This document shows positions 22,313 to 35,262 of a stretch of DNA of 64,000 nt, one piece after another. The position numbers and the translations under genes were made by a program. Source of the stretch: Dactylis glomerata (taxonomy: Eukaryota; Streptophyta; Magnoliopsida; Poales; Poaceae); the NCBI GenBank assembly GCA_007115705.1, contig QXEO01000382.1:7655318-7719317 (forward strand), in the 5' to 3' direction. Numbering within the stretch: position 1 is the first letter of the stretch; each line of letters begins with the position of its first letter. The notes under the pieces were generated by a model. It did not search any database, had not been told where the DNA came from, and was given only the letters and a program-made list of their open reading frames with translations.

Positions 22313-24231
22313 TGATACGTCTCCAACGTATCCATAATTTTTGATGCTCCATGCTTGTTTTTACACCATTTTCTTAGTGTTTCGTTACACTTCGTGGCAC
22401 TTTTGTGCATTTTCCGGAACTAACCTATTAACCAGTCGCCACAGTGCCAGTTCCCTATTTTCTGTTGTTTTTGTGTTTCAGAAAAGCTACACAGGAAATA
22501 TTCTCGGAATTGGACGAAACTAAAGCCAGTCGCCCAGAATTTCACCGAAGCTTCCAGAGAACCGAAGAGGAGTCGGAGTGGGGCCACGAGGGGCCCACAC
22601 ACCAGGGCGGCGCGCCCCAGGCCCTAGCCGCGCCCCCTATGTGTGAGACCACCTCGGTCCACTTCTGACGATGCCCCTTTGCCTATAAAGACCCCCAACG
22701 GGAAAAACCTAAAGACTTGATCAGGTTTCCAGAACACATCGCGATCCGCCGCCGCCATCGACCCGAAGATCGGAAGGGTCCAGAAGCTCTTCCCGGCACC
22801 CTGCCGGAGAGGGGAATCACCACCGAAGGTCTTCTTCATCGCCATGCTTGCCTCCAGAGCGATGAGTGAGTAGTCTACCTTGGACTATGGGTCCATAGCA
22901 GTAGCTAGATGGTTGTCTTCTCCACCATGTGCTTCATGTTTAGATGTCATGAGCTGCCCTATGCTACTCGTGTGATGGCGCCAGAAAAGACTGTGGCATT
23001 TAGTTGACGTGGGAGCAGTAAGTCCTTGTGCGTGGTGATGACCAGCCCGTTGGGAACCCCAAGAGGAAGGTATGATGAGTGTAGCGGCTAGTTTTCCCTC
23101 AGTTAAGAAACCAAGGTTTATCGATCAGGAGAAGAGAGACGATGACGACTGAAGGTGTTTGTGGAACCTGCACACACACAAACAAATACTTTGTCCCCAA
23201 CTTGCGATGAGGTTGTCAATCTCACCGGTTTGCTTGAAACAAAGGTTATGAGTGTATCGAGTGGAAAACAGTAGTAATATGCGAGTAAAGTAAACAGTGC
23301 GGGAAAAGTAAACAGGTGATTGCAATATGATTAAAATAGGACCGGGGTCCACAGTTCACTAGTGGTGTCTCTCCATAGATAAAATAACATGCTGGGTAAA
23401 CAAATTACAGTTGGGCAATTGATAGAATAAAGATAACGTGATATGTCAAGAAGATCACTATGAGATTCACTCTGGGCATTACAACAAAATACATAGACCG
23501 CCATCCAACTGCATCTATGACTAATAATCCACCCCCGGGGATATCATCCGAACACCCCAGAAGTATTAAGTTGCAAACAACAGATAATTGCATTAAGCAA
23601 AGTGTGTAATGTAAACAAAGCATATGCCCTCGAGCATATGAATGTTGTTTTCTCCCTAGTAGCAACAGCACATCTACCACCTTAGAGGTTTCTGTCACTC
23701 CCCCAGGTGAAATAGAGACATGAACCCACTATCGAGCATAAATACCCCCTCTTGGAGTCACTAGCAACTACTCGGCCAACATGTATTATTTTATCTTATG
23801 GAGAGACACCGCTAGTGAACTATGGACCCCGGTCCTATTTCCTTTATATTGCTATCACCTGTTTACTTTACTCGCACTGTTTACTTTACTCGCATACTAT
23901 TACTATTTTCCACTCAATACGCTCATTCCTTTGTTTCAAGCAAACCGGTGAGATTGACAACCTCATCATAAGTTGGGAGCAAAGTATTTGGTTGTGTTGT
24001 GTGCAGGTTCCGCGTTGCAGCTAGCAAAGCAAAGCTTGGACGAGGCGCCTTATCAATTGTCCTGAGCTGTCGGAAGCTAGCAAGCATCACCTTCAGTCAT
24101 TTGGCTTGTTCCCCTTCGGATCGATAAACCTTGGTTTCTTACTGAGGGAAAACCTTGCTGCTATATTCATCATATCTTCCTCTTGGGGTTCCCAACTGGA
24201 CGGTGAAAAGATAACACCACCGCAAGCATCA
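22313..24231 (+). repeat. 5' LTR of element Z, chimeric with an inverted segment
   Basis: 1919 bp against 1644 bp for the 3' LTR. 22313-22962 and 23779-24231 match the 3' LTR in direct orientation. The piece between, about 22963-23778, is in the opposite orientation. It reads the reverse complement of the LTR's second half plus a primer-binding-like 'ggcgccagaaaa', while the corresponding direct segment (about 27567-28106 of the 3' LTR) is missing. Confidence 0.75.
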
Positions 24232-24241
24232 AGAATTTTTC

Positions 24242-24259
24242 TGGCGCCGTTGCCGGGGA
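24242..24259 (+). other. Primer-binding site of element Z
   Basis: TGGCGCCGTTGCCGGGGA, 10 nt after the LTR end, identical to the site of element A. Confidence 0.8.
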
Positions 24260-24439
24260 GAAAGAAGAAGACTTCTGCGAGGGGAGTTTTCGCACGCACA
24301 TCCTTTACTTTATTTATTGTTTTGCTTTACTTTATTTTTACTTGCATCGTTTTATCAAAAATACAAAAAATTTAGTTCCCACTATAGTTGTTATTTTTGT
24401 TGGTCTGTTATTGTCTTGCTTTATCATGCTTTCTATCAA

Positions 24440-25412
24440 TGGATGGTTTCTTTGAAACTAAATCTTTTTGGCAAGGTGGTTCACGGAAGAGCAGCAAAAT
24501 TATTATGAGGAACACCGCTTGTCACAAAAAGGGAAACACTTATGGGAACAAATCAATAGATTGTATATCATTGCTAGAAACGTGTGCTCTACTTATAATG
24601 TTACTTATTGCTTTGATAAATCTTGTTGCTGTAGGAGGTATAAACACCTCCCTTTTCAATGTGAGTATAATGATGATGTTACCATATCTTCTTATATTAA
24701 TGGAAATTATGACTTTTATGATGTGGAACAAATTGAAGAATTTATTGCTTGGAAGGGTGCATTCGAACTTGCTTATTTGCTTGAAAATACTAATGATGCA
24801 CCTTATAAATATGAGGTTTATGATATACTTACGTTTTGCTTTGATAATTACAAGGAAGAAAATGGTTATATTCTTAAATATCTTAATAGATGCTCTCCAA
24901 CGGAAGAGACTAATGCCTTGAAGGAGCCTATGGAAGAAGAAATTGCTGAAACTGGAAGCTCATTGTATGAAAAAGAGGAGGAGAGTGATGATCAAAAGGA
25001 GGAAGAATGGAACTGCCCATGTCTACCTCCCAATAAGAGTAACTCCTTAACTAATACCTTATTTGATCACCCTCCATGCTTAAAGGAGGGTGAGTGTGAT
25101 ATTTATATTGTTGAGTTTGTTTATGATCCTACTGAAAATTATTATGAGAGAGGAAAATATGGTTGTTGGAATTCTCATGTTACTAAAACACCTCTCTTTA
25201 TATTGAAAGTTCCGAAGTTGCTCTTGTTTTATCTACCCATACTTGTTACTATGTGCTTCTTTGATTTATTTTCTTACAAGATTCCTATGCATAGGAAGTG
25301 GGTTAGACTTAAATGTGTTTCATATTTGCTCCTTGATGCTCTCTTTTGCTTCAATTCATATTTCTTATGTGAGCATCTTCTCGAATTACTTAGCCTAGCT
25401 CAAAGGCGTTAA
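24440..25412 (+). pseudogene. ORF of element Z (short gag-position protein), frameshifted near its start
   Basis: The only ATG in a sensible place is 24440 (MDGFFETKSFW). About 30 nt later the long frame (24468-25412, about 314 codons) continues as ARWFTEEQQNYYEEHRLSQK, but it has no ATG and is preceded by TAA. A small indel near 24470 is the simplest reading. The body has a Cys-rich patch (CFDKSCCCRRYKHLPFQC), an acidic middle (EKEEESDDQKEEEW) and a hydrophobic C-terminus (PLFILKVPKLLLFYLPILV, then HRKWVRLKCV). That C-terminus resembles the end of element A's Gag. No capsid, zinc-knuckle or enzymatic motif is recognised. Confidence 0.55.
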
Positions 25413-26913
25413 AGAAAAGCACTCTTGGGAGATAACCCAATGTTTTTACATTCAGTACTTTTTCTTTTATTTGAGTCTTGGAAGTTATTACTACTGTAAT
25501 GACCTCTCCTTATCCTTTTTATTTCGTTTTTGTGCCAAGAGAAGCCTCTAATTTGAGTGAGGTAAGATTTGGGGATGTTGCTGTCCTGAAACAGTTTTTG
25601 GTGCTGCACCGTAAAAATTCGTGAAAATTCTCTGTATATCTTTTGTACCTGCGATTTCTTTTGCATATGCCCCAGGTTATATCCAAACTTTTATTCGTTG
25701 AACACTTTTTGAGTTGAGCAACAGAAAACCCTCTAAAAATTCGATCTTTGTCAACTGGTCTGTTTTGACAGATTTCTGCCAATATTTGTGTTTGCCGCTT
25801 TATCGCTTTCTTTTTGAGTTCTTTTGATCACGGAACTTTTGTGGAAGTTGCTAGAGTAGTATATGCTTTATATGTGGTGGTTTTAGGTTGAAACCTGAAG
25901 CAAAAGAGGTTGATTCTATGTTATGCTTACACTAATGTTGCTAATAGATTTGTGTTTAGTTTTGTATGAAGGAAGTTTTCAAGTGTAGGGATCGGAGAGT
26001 GATGAGATGAGTTGAAGAATGGACAAAAGCTCAAGCTTGGGGATGCCCATGCATCACCCCAAGAAATATCCAAGAAGTACAAGTGTCAAAGCTTGGGGAT
26101 GCCCCCGAGGCACCCCTTCTTCATCGGCAAAAATCAGGTCACCTTTCAAGACACTATATTTTTATTGCTTCATGCATTATGCGTTTTTCTTGGAGCATCA
26201 GTTGTTTTTAGTTTTCAGTTTAGTTTAGTTTAGTTTGCTGCAATAAATGGTTGGACCCCAACAAATTCCTTTTGGAGAAGTTGCCTTGTTTTTCATTTGC
26301 CAAGAACACTCCGTTTTTTCATTCTTATAATTTCAACGAGTGTTCTTCTTTTTCTAGAACTGCATTTAGTTTTTGATTTTCACCTTGATATGCGTTCAGA
26401 TCTTGTTATATCTTTTCATCAAGGTGTATTTTTTGCCTCTGGTCTTTATTGGTTTTCATCAAAAGAGGTGTTTATAAAAAGTTTGAATGGTGTTGGAAAA
26501 GAGAAAAAGCTTTATGCAAAAAAGTGGTACAAGAAGGAGCTTGTGTAGACTGCGGCCTAGGCTTTTGCATGTCGTGCTTGATGTCTTTTTGATAGTATGC
26601 TTAGTGGTTTTGCTGTAGCATGACTTGTCTCAAATAATTGAGATTGCTTAATGAGCCTTTGAAAAAATCATGCGTTGTTTGTATCGTTTGGAAGCATTAT
26701 TTTGGTTTTCTCCTTTATGCTTTATTGGGGTTGACTTGGCGCATGCTCACACATGTTAGACTCTTTCATGCCCATGTTTTAAGTTCTTTTGATCCCAGCG
26801 CACAACGCTTACATAGATGATCAAGATTGTGTAGGTGCATGTCACCTCAAAAATTATTTCTTTTGTTATCACTTACCTACTCGAGGACGAGCAGGAGTTA
26901 AGCTTGGGGATGC
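25413..26913 (+). other. Conserved 3' untranslated region of element Z
   Basis: Non-coding; closely related to the same regions of A and Y. It ends in gttaagcttggggatgc directly before the 3' LTR, the presumed polypurine tract, preceded by 'cctactcgaggacgagcag'. Relative to Y it lacks about 1.3 kb (Y 30676-32017). Confidence 0.75.
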
Positions 26914-28557
26914 TGATACGTCTCCAACGTATCCATAATTTTTGATACTCCATGCTTGTTTTTACACCATTTGCTTAGTGTTTCATTACACTTCGTGGCA
27001 CTTTTGTGCATTTTCCAGAACTAACCTATTAACAAGTCGCCACAGTGCCAGTTCCCTGTTTTCTGTTGTTTTTGTGTTTCAGAAAAGCTACACAGGAAAT
27101 ATTCTTGGAATTGGACGAAACTAAATCCAGTCGCCCAGAATTTCGCCGAAGCTTCCAGAGAACCGAAGAGGAGTTGGAGTGGGACCACGAGGGGCCCACA
27201 CACCAGGGCGGCGCGGCCCAGGCCCTGGCCACGCCCCCTATGTGTGAGACCACCTCGGTCCACTTCTGACGATGCCCTTTCGCCTATAAAGACCCCCCGA
27301 CGGGAAAAACCTAAAGACCCGATCAGTTTTCCAGAACACATCACGATCCGCCGCCGCCGTCGACCCGAAGATTGGGAGGGTCCAGAAGCTCTTCCCGGCA
27401 CCCTGCCGGAGAGGGGAATCACCACCGGAGGTCTTCTTCATCGCCATGCTTTCCTCCGGAGCGATGAGTGAGTAGTCTACCTTGGACTATGGGTCCATAG
27501 CAGTAGCTAGATGGTTATCTTCTCCACCATGTGCTTCATGTTTAGATCTCATGAGCCGCCCTACATGATTGAGATCACCGTTATGTAATTCTACATGTTT
27601 GGTTTGTTGGGATCCGATGAATATTGGTGTTATGCTTGAGTTGATGTACTGAAATTTATCTTATGTTATCTCTATGTTGTTTATGATCTTGCATGCTCTC
27701 CGGTGTTAGTAGCTATCTTGGCCAAGTAGTTGCTAGTGACTCCAAAAGGGGGTATTTATGCTCGATAGTGGGTTCATGCCTCTATTTAATCTGGGGGAGT
27801 GACAGAAACCTCTAAGGTTATAGATGTGTTGTTGCTACTAGGGGAAAACAACATTCATATGCTCGAGGGCATATGCTTTGTTTACATTACACACTTTGCT
27901 TAATGTAATTATCTGTTGTTCGCAACTCAATACTTGTGGAGTTCTCGAATTGATTCACCACAAGTGGATTATTAGTCATAGATGCAGTTGGATGGCGGTC
28001 TATGTATCTTGTTGTAATGCCCAGAGTAAATCTCATAGTGATCCTCTCATCATATGCATGTTGTCTTTATTCTATCAATTGCCCAACTGTAATTTGTTTA
28101 CCCAGCATGTATTATTTTATCTTATGGAGAGACACCGCTCGTGAACTGTGGACCCCGGTCCTACTTCCTTTATATTGCTATCACCTGTTTACTTTACTCG
28201 CACTGTTTACTTTACTCGCATACTATTACTATTTTCCACTCGATACGCTCATTCCTTTGTTTCAAGCAAACCGGTAAGATTGACAACCTCATCGTAAGTT
28301 GGGAGCATATTATTTGGTTGTGTTGTGTGCAGGTTCCGCGTTGCAGCTATCAAAGCAAAGCTTGGACGAGGCGCCTTATAAATTGTCTTGAACTGTCACA
28401 AGCTAGCAAGCATCACCTTCAGTCGTTTGGCTTGTTCCCCTTCGGATCGATAAACCTTGGTTTCTTACTGAGGGAAAACCTTGTTGCTATATTCATCATA
28501 CCTTCCTCTTGGGGTTCCCAACTGGACGGTGAAAAGATAACACCACCGCAAGCATCA
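26914..28557 (+). repeat. 3' LTR of element Z
   Basis: 1644 bp, TGATACGTCTCCAACG ... GCAAGCATCA. Contains 'cctataaagacccc' (about 27283-27296) as a likely TATA box of the family. Confidence 0.85.
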
Positions 28558-28703
28558 AAGACTTCTGCAAGGGGAGTCTCTCACGCACAATCTTTTACTT
28601 TGTTTTTGTTTTGCTTTATTTTATTTTTGTTTGCATTGTTTTATCAAAAATACGAAAAAATTAGCTTCCTTTATAGTTGTTACTCCATTACTCTTAGTTC
28701 ATT

Positions 28704-29297
28704 ATGTTGTTCCCTAAGTATATTTTGGAGGACCTCTTAGTAGGTAGTGGTTCTATCATTGGGAAAGGTAACATTGAGGAGTTCTTTAATCATATTAGTA
28801 TGCATAAAGATGTTGAGGATAGATCTTTGGCTGAGCTCGCTCCTAGTTATGAAGTTGTTGCTGCTTATTTAGTTCACATGTTGGAGGCTAGGTTTGTTAA
28901 TCTTAATCCTTTTATGCAACAAATGTTTCTTAAGCTTCATGATATCGAAGACTCCGAAAAGAAAGACTTTATTTTGGAGACTTTGCGTAGAGAATTTAGA
29001 GATGTTGTTATTGAAGCTAGGAAAGTCTTTGAGCGTTTTAATATGCTTGGCTCACGTGTAGAGGTTGTTGGTATAAACAATGAAGAAATCAAAGTACCAA
29101 TACCTAGCAAACTCTTAGGATTGCATGAGGCTTTGGAAAATAATTTTGATTGGATTTGTCCTGAAAACCTTTTTAATGAAATGAGTGAACCAAAGCGTGT
29201 TGACAAGGGGTCTTCAAAAACTTATTTGGATGCAATACAATGCCTTGTCAAAAAGAATTCTGCAATTGATCTTAATGCCTCATTTGATATTACTTGA
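28704..29297 (+). CDS. ORF of element Y, 197 residues, unknown function
   Basis: Complete open frame from ATG 28704 (MLFPKYILEDLL) to TGA. It occupies the place that gag has in element A and is followed at once by the family's conserved 3' region. It is mostly helical, without Cys/His knuckle, protease or polymerase motifs. The block EDSEKKDFILETLRREFRDV and a following basic heptad-like stretch could be a coiled coil. It has no visible similarity to the ORFs of A or Z. I do not recognise it. Its intact frame suggests recent loss of constraint or recent insertion. Confidence 0.55.
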   Translation: MLFPKYILEDLLVGSGSIIGKGNIEEFFNHISMHKDVEDRSLAELAPSYEVVAAYLVHMLEARFVNLNPFMQQMFLKLHDIEDSEKKDFILETLRREFRDVVIEARKVFERFNMLGSRVEVVGINNEEIKVPIPSKLLGLHEALENNFDWICPENLFNEMSEPKRVDKGSSKTYLDAIQCLVKKNSAIDLNASFDIT

Positions 29298-32169
29298 TTT
29301 GCACTTTCTGCGCCTAGCTCAATGGCGTTAAAGAAAAACACTCTTGGGAGATAACCCAATATTTTCTTTTCAGTAATTTTTCTTTTATTTGAGTCTTGGA
29401 AGTTATTACTACTGTAATGACCTCTCTTTATCATTTTTATTTCGTTGTTGTGCCAAGAAGAACCTCTAGTTTGAGGGAGGTAAGATTTGGGGAAGTTGTT
29501 GTCCTCAAACAGATTTCGGTGCTGCACAGTAAAAATTCGTGAAAATTCTCAGAATATCTTTTTGATCTGCAATTTCTTGTTCATATGCCCCAGGTTATAT
29601 CCAAACTTTCATTATTTTTGCACTTTTCGATTTGAGCAACAGAAGGTTCTCAAAAAAATCGACCTTTGTCAGCTGTTCTATTTTGACAGATTTCTGCCAC
29701 TATTTGTGTTTGCCTCTCGATCGCTTTCTTTTTGAGTTCTTTTGATCACGGGACTTTTGAGGAAGTTGCTATAGTAGTATATGCTTTATATGTGGTGGTT
29801 TTGAGTTGAAACCTGAACCAAAAAGGGTTGATTTACTATTATGTTTATGCTAACGTTGCTAATAGAATTGTGTGAAGTTTTGTATGAAGGAAGTTTTCAA
29901 GTGTAGGGATTGGAGAATGATGAGATGAGATGAAGAATGGACAAAAGCTCAAGCTTGGGGATGCCCATGTCACCCCAAGAAATATCCAAGAGGTACAAGC
30001 GTCAAAGCTTGGGGATGCCCCCGAGGCACCCCTTCTTCATCGGCAAAAATCAGGTCACCTTTCAACACACTATATTTTTATTGCTTCATGCACTATGCGT
30101 TTTTCTTGGAGCGTCTTTACTTTTGCTTTCAGTTTTCTTTTATTTTGTTTGCTGCAATAAATGGTTGGACCCCAACAAATTTCTTTTGGAGGAGATATAC
30201 TTATTTTTTATTGCCAAGAACACTCTAGTTTTCACTCTTATTGTTCAACGAGTGTTCTCTTTTTCTAAAACTGCGTTTAGCTTTCATTTTTCGCCTTGAT
30301 TTTTGTTCATATCTTGTTTTATCTTTTCATCAAGGTGTATTTGTACCTCTGATCTAGGTTGGTTTTCATCAAAAAAGTTGTTTCAAAAAGGTTTGAATGG
30401 TGTTGGAAAAGAGAAAAAGTTTTATGCAAAAAAGTGGTACAAAAAGGAGCTTGTGTATACTGCGGCCTAGAATTTTTCATATCATGCTTGATGTCATTTT
30501 GATAGTATGATTAGTGATTTTTGCTGTAGCATGACTTGTCTCAAATGACTGAGATTGCTTAATGAGCCTTTGAAAAAATCTTGCGTTGTTTTTATTATGT
30601 GGAAACATTTATTTGGTTTTCTCCTTGATGCTTTATTTGGGTTGACTTGGCGCATGCTTACAACATGTTTGACTCTAAAAAGTCGCCATAAGCCTGTATG
30701 ATCATTTGGTTTTTGACTTGTGATGCAATTTTATGCTTCTTTTAATGATGTTTTGTCGCTATGCATGATTATGGCCGTTATTGCTCTCTTAGTTGGTCGC
30801 TCCCAGTCTTTTGCTAGCCCTCATTTTGTACTGAGTATGAGCTCTACTCGTGCATCCAACTCCCAAAAACCAAGTATTCCAATGTGTCCACCATACATAC
30901 CCATTAGCAATTTGCTATTCCAAGTACATTTGACTTGCTTTTATCTATCCTTTGAATTAAACTCTTTTTGGTGTTATGCAAAAATTAGTCAGTAAAGCTC
31001 TCACGAACCTGATGGCACACTTTACTTTTCTCGCTTTTAAAATTTTGACATTGTGGCTCTCTTATGTTGACGTTATGCTTGCAAGTTGTAAGTTGGAAAT
31101 TAGCCCAGCCATGCCATCATGGGGCAAGCTTTCAACATTGCACTTTCTCTTATTTGAGTTGATATCGTGATATTTTGTTTATGGATACTCGCGATGTGAA
31201 ATAAGTTGGGAATCTTGCGGGATCATGGAGTTTGTATATGTGTTAGAGAAGCGCCCGGGCCGCTAATCTAAGCCATGCATCATTCATGGTGGAAATTTAT
31301 AGCATGCCCATAGTGGATATTCGACGACGCATCTCACAATAAAAAGCTATACCAATGGTAAATAAAAGAGATGCCGAGGTGTTCATTGTCTGTTTGTCCT
31401 GTCATTTTGATGTGGGCTTATTCCATGTCATCGGGCAAGGAGGTACCCCGTTGGTGGTTCTCGATGATACGTGTATACTTACAATGACAAGAGCTTGCTT
31501 GGGACCCTAAGTCAAGTAATACGAGGTTTGGGTATTCATACTTCACGGGACACGAGGTTTTCAACTTATGATATGTCAAGCATATGCTCATAATTGTACT
31601 CGCATTAAATTTAACCATTCAAGATGCCTATGATGGCGGCAATGAGAGCTCAAAGCTAGTAAGTACCATAATTTTTGAAGGTTTATAAAACTTGCAATCA
31701 CTGCTTCCCTCTGCGAAGGGCCTTTCTTTTACTTTTATGTTGAGTCTCCACTTTCTACCTTTATGCATCGTCTAAGAGAGCATAGTTGTCATTCTGCGTT
31801 TAAATTATTTCTATCTAGTCGCCCTCTTAAACTTGAAGGTGTCCTATGCATTTATGTTTTGCTATTCTATGAAGGACAAGCTGAAAACCATTTGCTATGT
31901 TTTTCCATATGATTTGAACACACGTTTGACTTTCATTGTTTCATTATTCATGATCTTTAGTTTGTGTTTCTTTTCATGTTATAACATGGTTGCTAAGTTT
32001 TTATTATCAAGATTATGTCTTTTATGCCCATGTTTTAAGTTCTTTGATCCCAACACTCAATGCTTTACATAGATGATCAAGATTGTGATGGTGCATGTCA
32101 CTTCAAAAATTATTCTTTTGTTATCACTTACCTACTCGAGGACAAGCAGGAGTTAAGCTTGGGGATGCT
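29298..32169 (+). other. 3' untranslated region of element Y
   Basis: No gene. 29298-30675 and 32018-32169 match Z and A. 30676-32017 is an extra 1.3-kb, T-rich piece absent from Z; it is either an insertion in Y or a deletion in Z. The end gttaagcttggggatgct is the polypurine tract before the 3' LTR. Confidence 0.65.
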
Positions 32170-33668
32170 TGATACGTCTCAGACGTATCTATAATTTGTG
32201 ATGCTCCATGCTTGTTTATACACCTTTTGCTTTGTGTTTTGTTACATTTCGTGGCGTTTATATGCATTTTCCGGAACTAACCTATTAACGAGATGCCACA
32301 GTGCCAGTTCCCTGTTTTCTGTTGTTTTTGTGTTTCAGAAAAGCTACATAGGAAATATTCTTGGAATTGGACGAAATAAAAGCCGAACCTCCTATTTTTA
32401 CCGAAGCTTCGCGAAGACCGAAGATGAGACGGAGGGGGCCAGGGGCCAGGCTCACCATGGGGTGGCGCGGCCCAGCCCCTAGCTGCGCCACCATGTGGTG
32501 AGGCCAGGTGGCCCACCTTCTAATGCTTCCCTTTCGCCTATAAGTTCCCCTCGATGGGAAAAACCTAGGGGACAGATCGCTTTTCCACGAAACATACCGC
32601 AAGCTGCCGCCGTCGCCGTCGCGAGATCGGGAGGATCCAGGAGCTCTTCCCGGCACCCTGTCGGAGAGAGGAATCTCTGCCGGAGGCCTTCTACACCACC
32701 ATGGTCACCTCCGGAGTGATGTGTGAGTAGTCTACCTTGGACTACGGGTCCATAGCAGTAGCTAGATGGTTGTCTCCTCCACCATGTGCTTCATGTTTAG
32801 ATCTTGTGAGCTGCCCTACATGATCAGGATCATCTTTATGTAATCATACATGTTGTGTTTGTTGGGATCCGATGAGTATTGGTACTATGTTAAGTTGATG
32901 TGCTGAATATATATCTTTATGTTATATCTATGTTATTTATGATCTTGCATGCTTTCCGTTGCTAGTAGCTATCTTGGCCGAGTAGATGCTAGTGACTCCA
33001 AGAGGGAGTATTTATGCTCGATAATTGGGTTCATGCCTCTAGTAATCTGGGGGAGTGACAGAAACCTCTAAGGTTGTAGATGTGTTGTTGCCACTAGGGA
33101 AAAAACAACATTCTTGTGTCCAAGGACATTTGCTTTGTTTACATTACGCACTTTGCTTAATGCAATTATCTGTTGTTCGCAACTTAATACTCAAGGGGTT
33201 ATCAGATGACTCCCCGCAAGTGGATTTTTAGTCATAGATGCAGTTGGATGGCGGTCTATGTATTTTGTCGTAATGTCCAGAGTGAATCTCATAGTGATCC
33301 TCATGACATATGTACGTTATCTTTACTCTATCAATTGCCCAACTGTAATTTGTTTACCTAGCATGTGTTATTTATCTTATGGAGAGACACCGCTAGTGAA
33401 CTGTGGACCCCGGTCCAATTTCCTTTACATTGCTATACCGTTTTACTTTTACTCACACTGTTTGCTTTCTTGCATACTATTATCCTTTTACCACTTGATA
33501 CACTCAATCCCTTGTTTACAGCAAACCGGTGAGATTGACAACCTCATCGTAAGTTGGGAGCAAAGTTCTTGGTTGTGTTGTGTGCGGGTTTCACGTTGCT
33601 GCTAGGTGAAGACGCACCAACAATATTTCTGGCGCCATTGTCTGGAGTGTCACAAAGCTAGCAAGCAT
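32170..33668 (+). repeat. 3' LTR of element Y, main piece
   Basis: Begins TGATACGTCTCAGACG and follows the 5' LTR (20726 onward) nearly base for base to gctagcaagcat, where a solo LTR is inserted. The remaining LTR is at 35263-35388 and 44072-44085. Confidence 0.85.
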
Positions 33669-35262
33669 TGCTGATCCCTTGTTGATGTGGAGTAGACTGT
33701 CCTTGTGTGTGGTGAATAACCAGCCCGTTGGGAACCCCAAGAGGATGGTATGATGAGTGTAGCAGCAAGTTTTCCCTCAGTTTAAGAAACCAAGGTTATC
33801 GAACAGGAGAGGAGAGACAATGACGACTGAAGGTGTTGTGGAACCTGCACACACACAAACAAATACTTTGTTCCCAACTTGCGATGAGGTTGTCAATCTC
33901 ACCGGTTTGCTTGAAACAAAGGTTATGAGTGTATCGAGTGGAAAACAATATAGTATGCGAGTAAAGTAAACAGTACGAGTAAAGTAAACAGGTGATAGCA
34001 ATATGATGGAAATAGGACCGGGGTCCACAGTTCACTAGTGGTGTCTCTCCATAGATAAAATAACACATGCTGGGTAAACAAATTACAGTTGGGCAATTGA
34101 TAGAATAGAGATAACGTGATATGTCAAGAAGATCACTATGAGATTTACTCTGGGCATTACAACAAAATACATAGACCGCCATCCAACTGCATCTATGACT
34201 AATAATCCACTCCCTGGGATATCAATCCGAACACCCTAGAAGTATTAAGTTGCGAACAACAGATAATTGCATTAAGCAAAGTGTGTAATGTCAACAAAGC
34301 ATATGCCCTTGAGCATATGAATGTTGTTTTCTCCCTAGTAGCAACAGCACATCTACCACCTTAGAGGTTTCTGTCACTCCCCCAGGTGAAATAGAGGCAT
34401 GAACCCACTATCGAGCATAAATACCCCCTCTTGGAGTCACTAGCAACTACTCGGCCAAGATAGCTACTAACAACGGAGAGCATGCAAGATCATAAACAAC
34501 ATAGAGATAACAAAAGATATAATTCAGTACAGCAACTTAATCATAAACACCAATATTCATCAGATCCCAACAAACCAAACATGTAGAATTACATAACGGT
34601 GATCTCAATCATGTATGGCAGCTCATGAGATCTAAACATGAAGCACATAGTGGAGGAGACAACCATCTAGCTACTGCTATGGACCCATAGTCCAAGGTAG
34701 AATACTCACTCATCGCTCCGGAGGCAAGCATGGCGATGAAGAAGACCTCCGGTGGCGATTCCCCTCTCTGGCAGGGTGCCGGGAAGAGCTTCTGGACCCT
34801 CCCGATCTTCGGGTCGACGGCGGCGGCGGATCGCGATGTGTTCTGGAAAACTGATCGGGTACTTAGGTTTTTCTCGTCGGGGGATCTTTATAGGCGAAGG
34901 GGCGTTGTCAGAGGAGGGGCCAGGCGGCCACACACGAGGGTGGCGCGGGCCAGGGGCTGGCCGCGCCACCTGTGCGTGTGGGCCCCTGGTCCCTCACCTC
35001 CTACTCTCCTTCGGATCTCTGGAAGCTTCCGGGTAAAATAAGACTTCAGGAACTTGTTTCGTCCAATTTCGAGAATATTTCCTGTGTATCACTTCTGAAA
35101 CACAAAAATAGCAGAGAACAGGAAACTGGCACTGTGGCACTTGTTAATAGGTTAGTTCCGGAAAATGCATAAAAGTGCCACTAAGCGTAACGAAACAATA
35201 GGCAAATGGTGTAAAAACAAGCATGGAGCATCAAAAATTATAGATACGTTTGAGACGTATCA
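33669..35262 (-). repeat. Solo LTR in Y's 3' LTR (minus strand)
   Basis: 1594 bp, minus strand TGATACGTCTCAAACG ... GGGATCAGCA. Target duplication agcat (33664-33668 and 35263-35267). No internal region remains, so it is a product of LTR-LTR recombination. Related to A's LTR. The host LTR continues cleanly on both sides. Confidence 0.85.

Larger units (their letters stand above)
22313..28557 (+). mobile_element. LTR retrotransposon Z (non-autonomous), inside Y's leader
   Basis: Target duplication aagac (22308-22312 and 28558-28562) with TG...CA ends. 5' LTR 22313-24231 is chimeric. Primer-binding site 24242-24259, ORF 24468-25412, conserved 3' region, then 3' LTR 26914-28557. It inserted about 10 nt after the primer-binding site of its close relative Y. 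No reverse transcriptase or integrase. Confidence 0.88.

Noticed and set aside
33669..35262. Gene-like frames in the solo LTR (for example near 34730-35041)
   Set aside because: The same frames recur in every LTR of this family (around 4633-5109, 22420-22845 and 27021-27471) and shift between copies; they are the GC-rich LTR promoter region.
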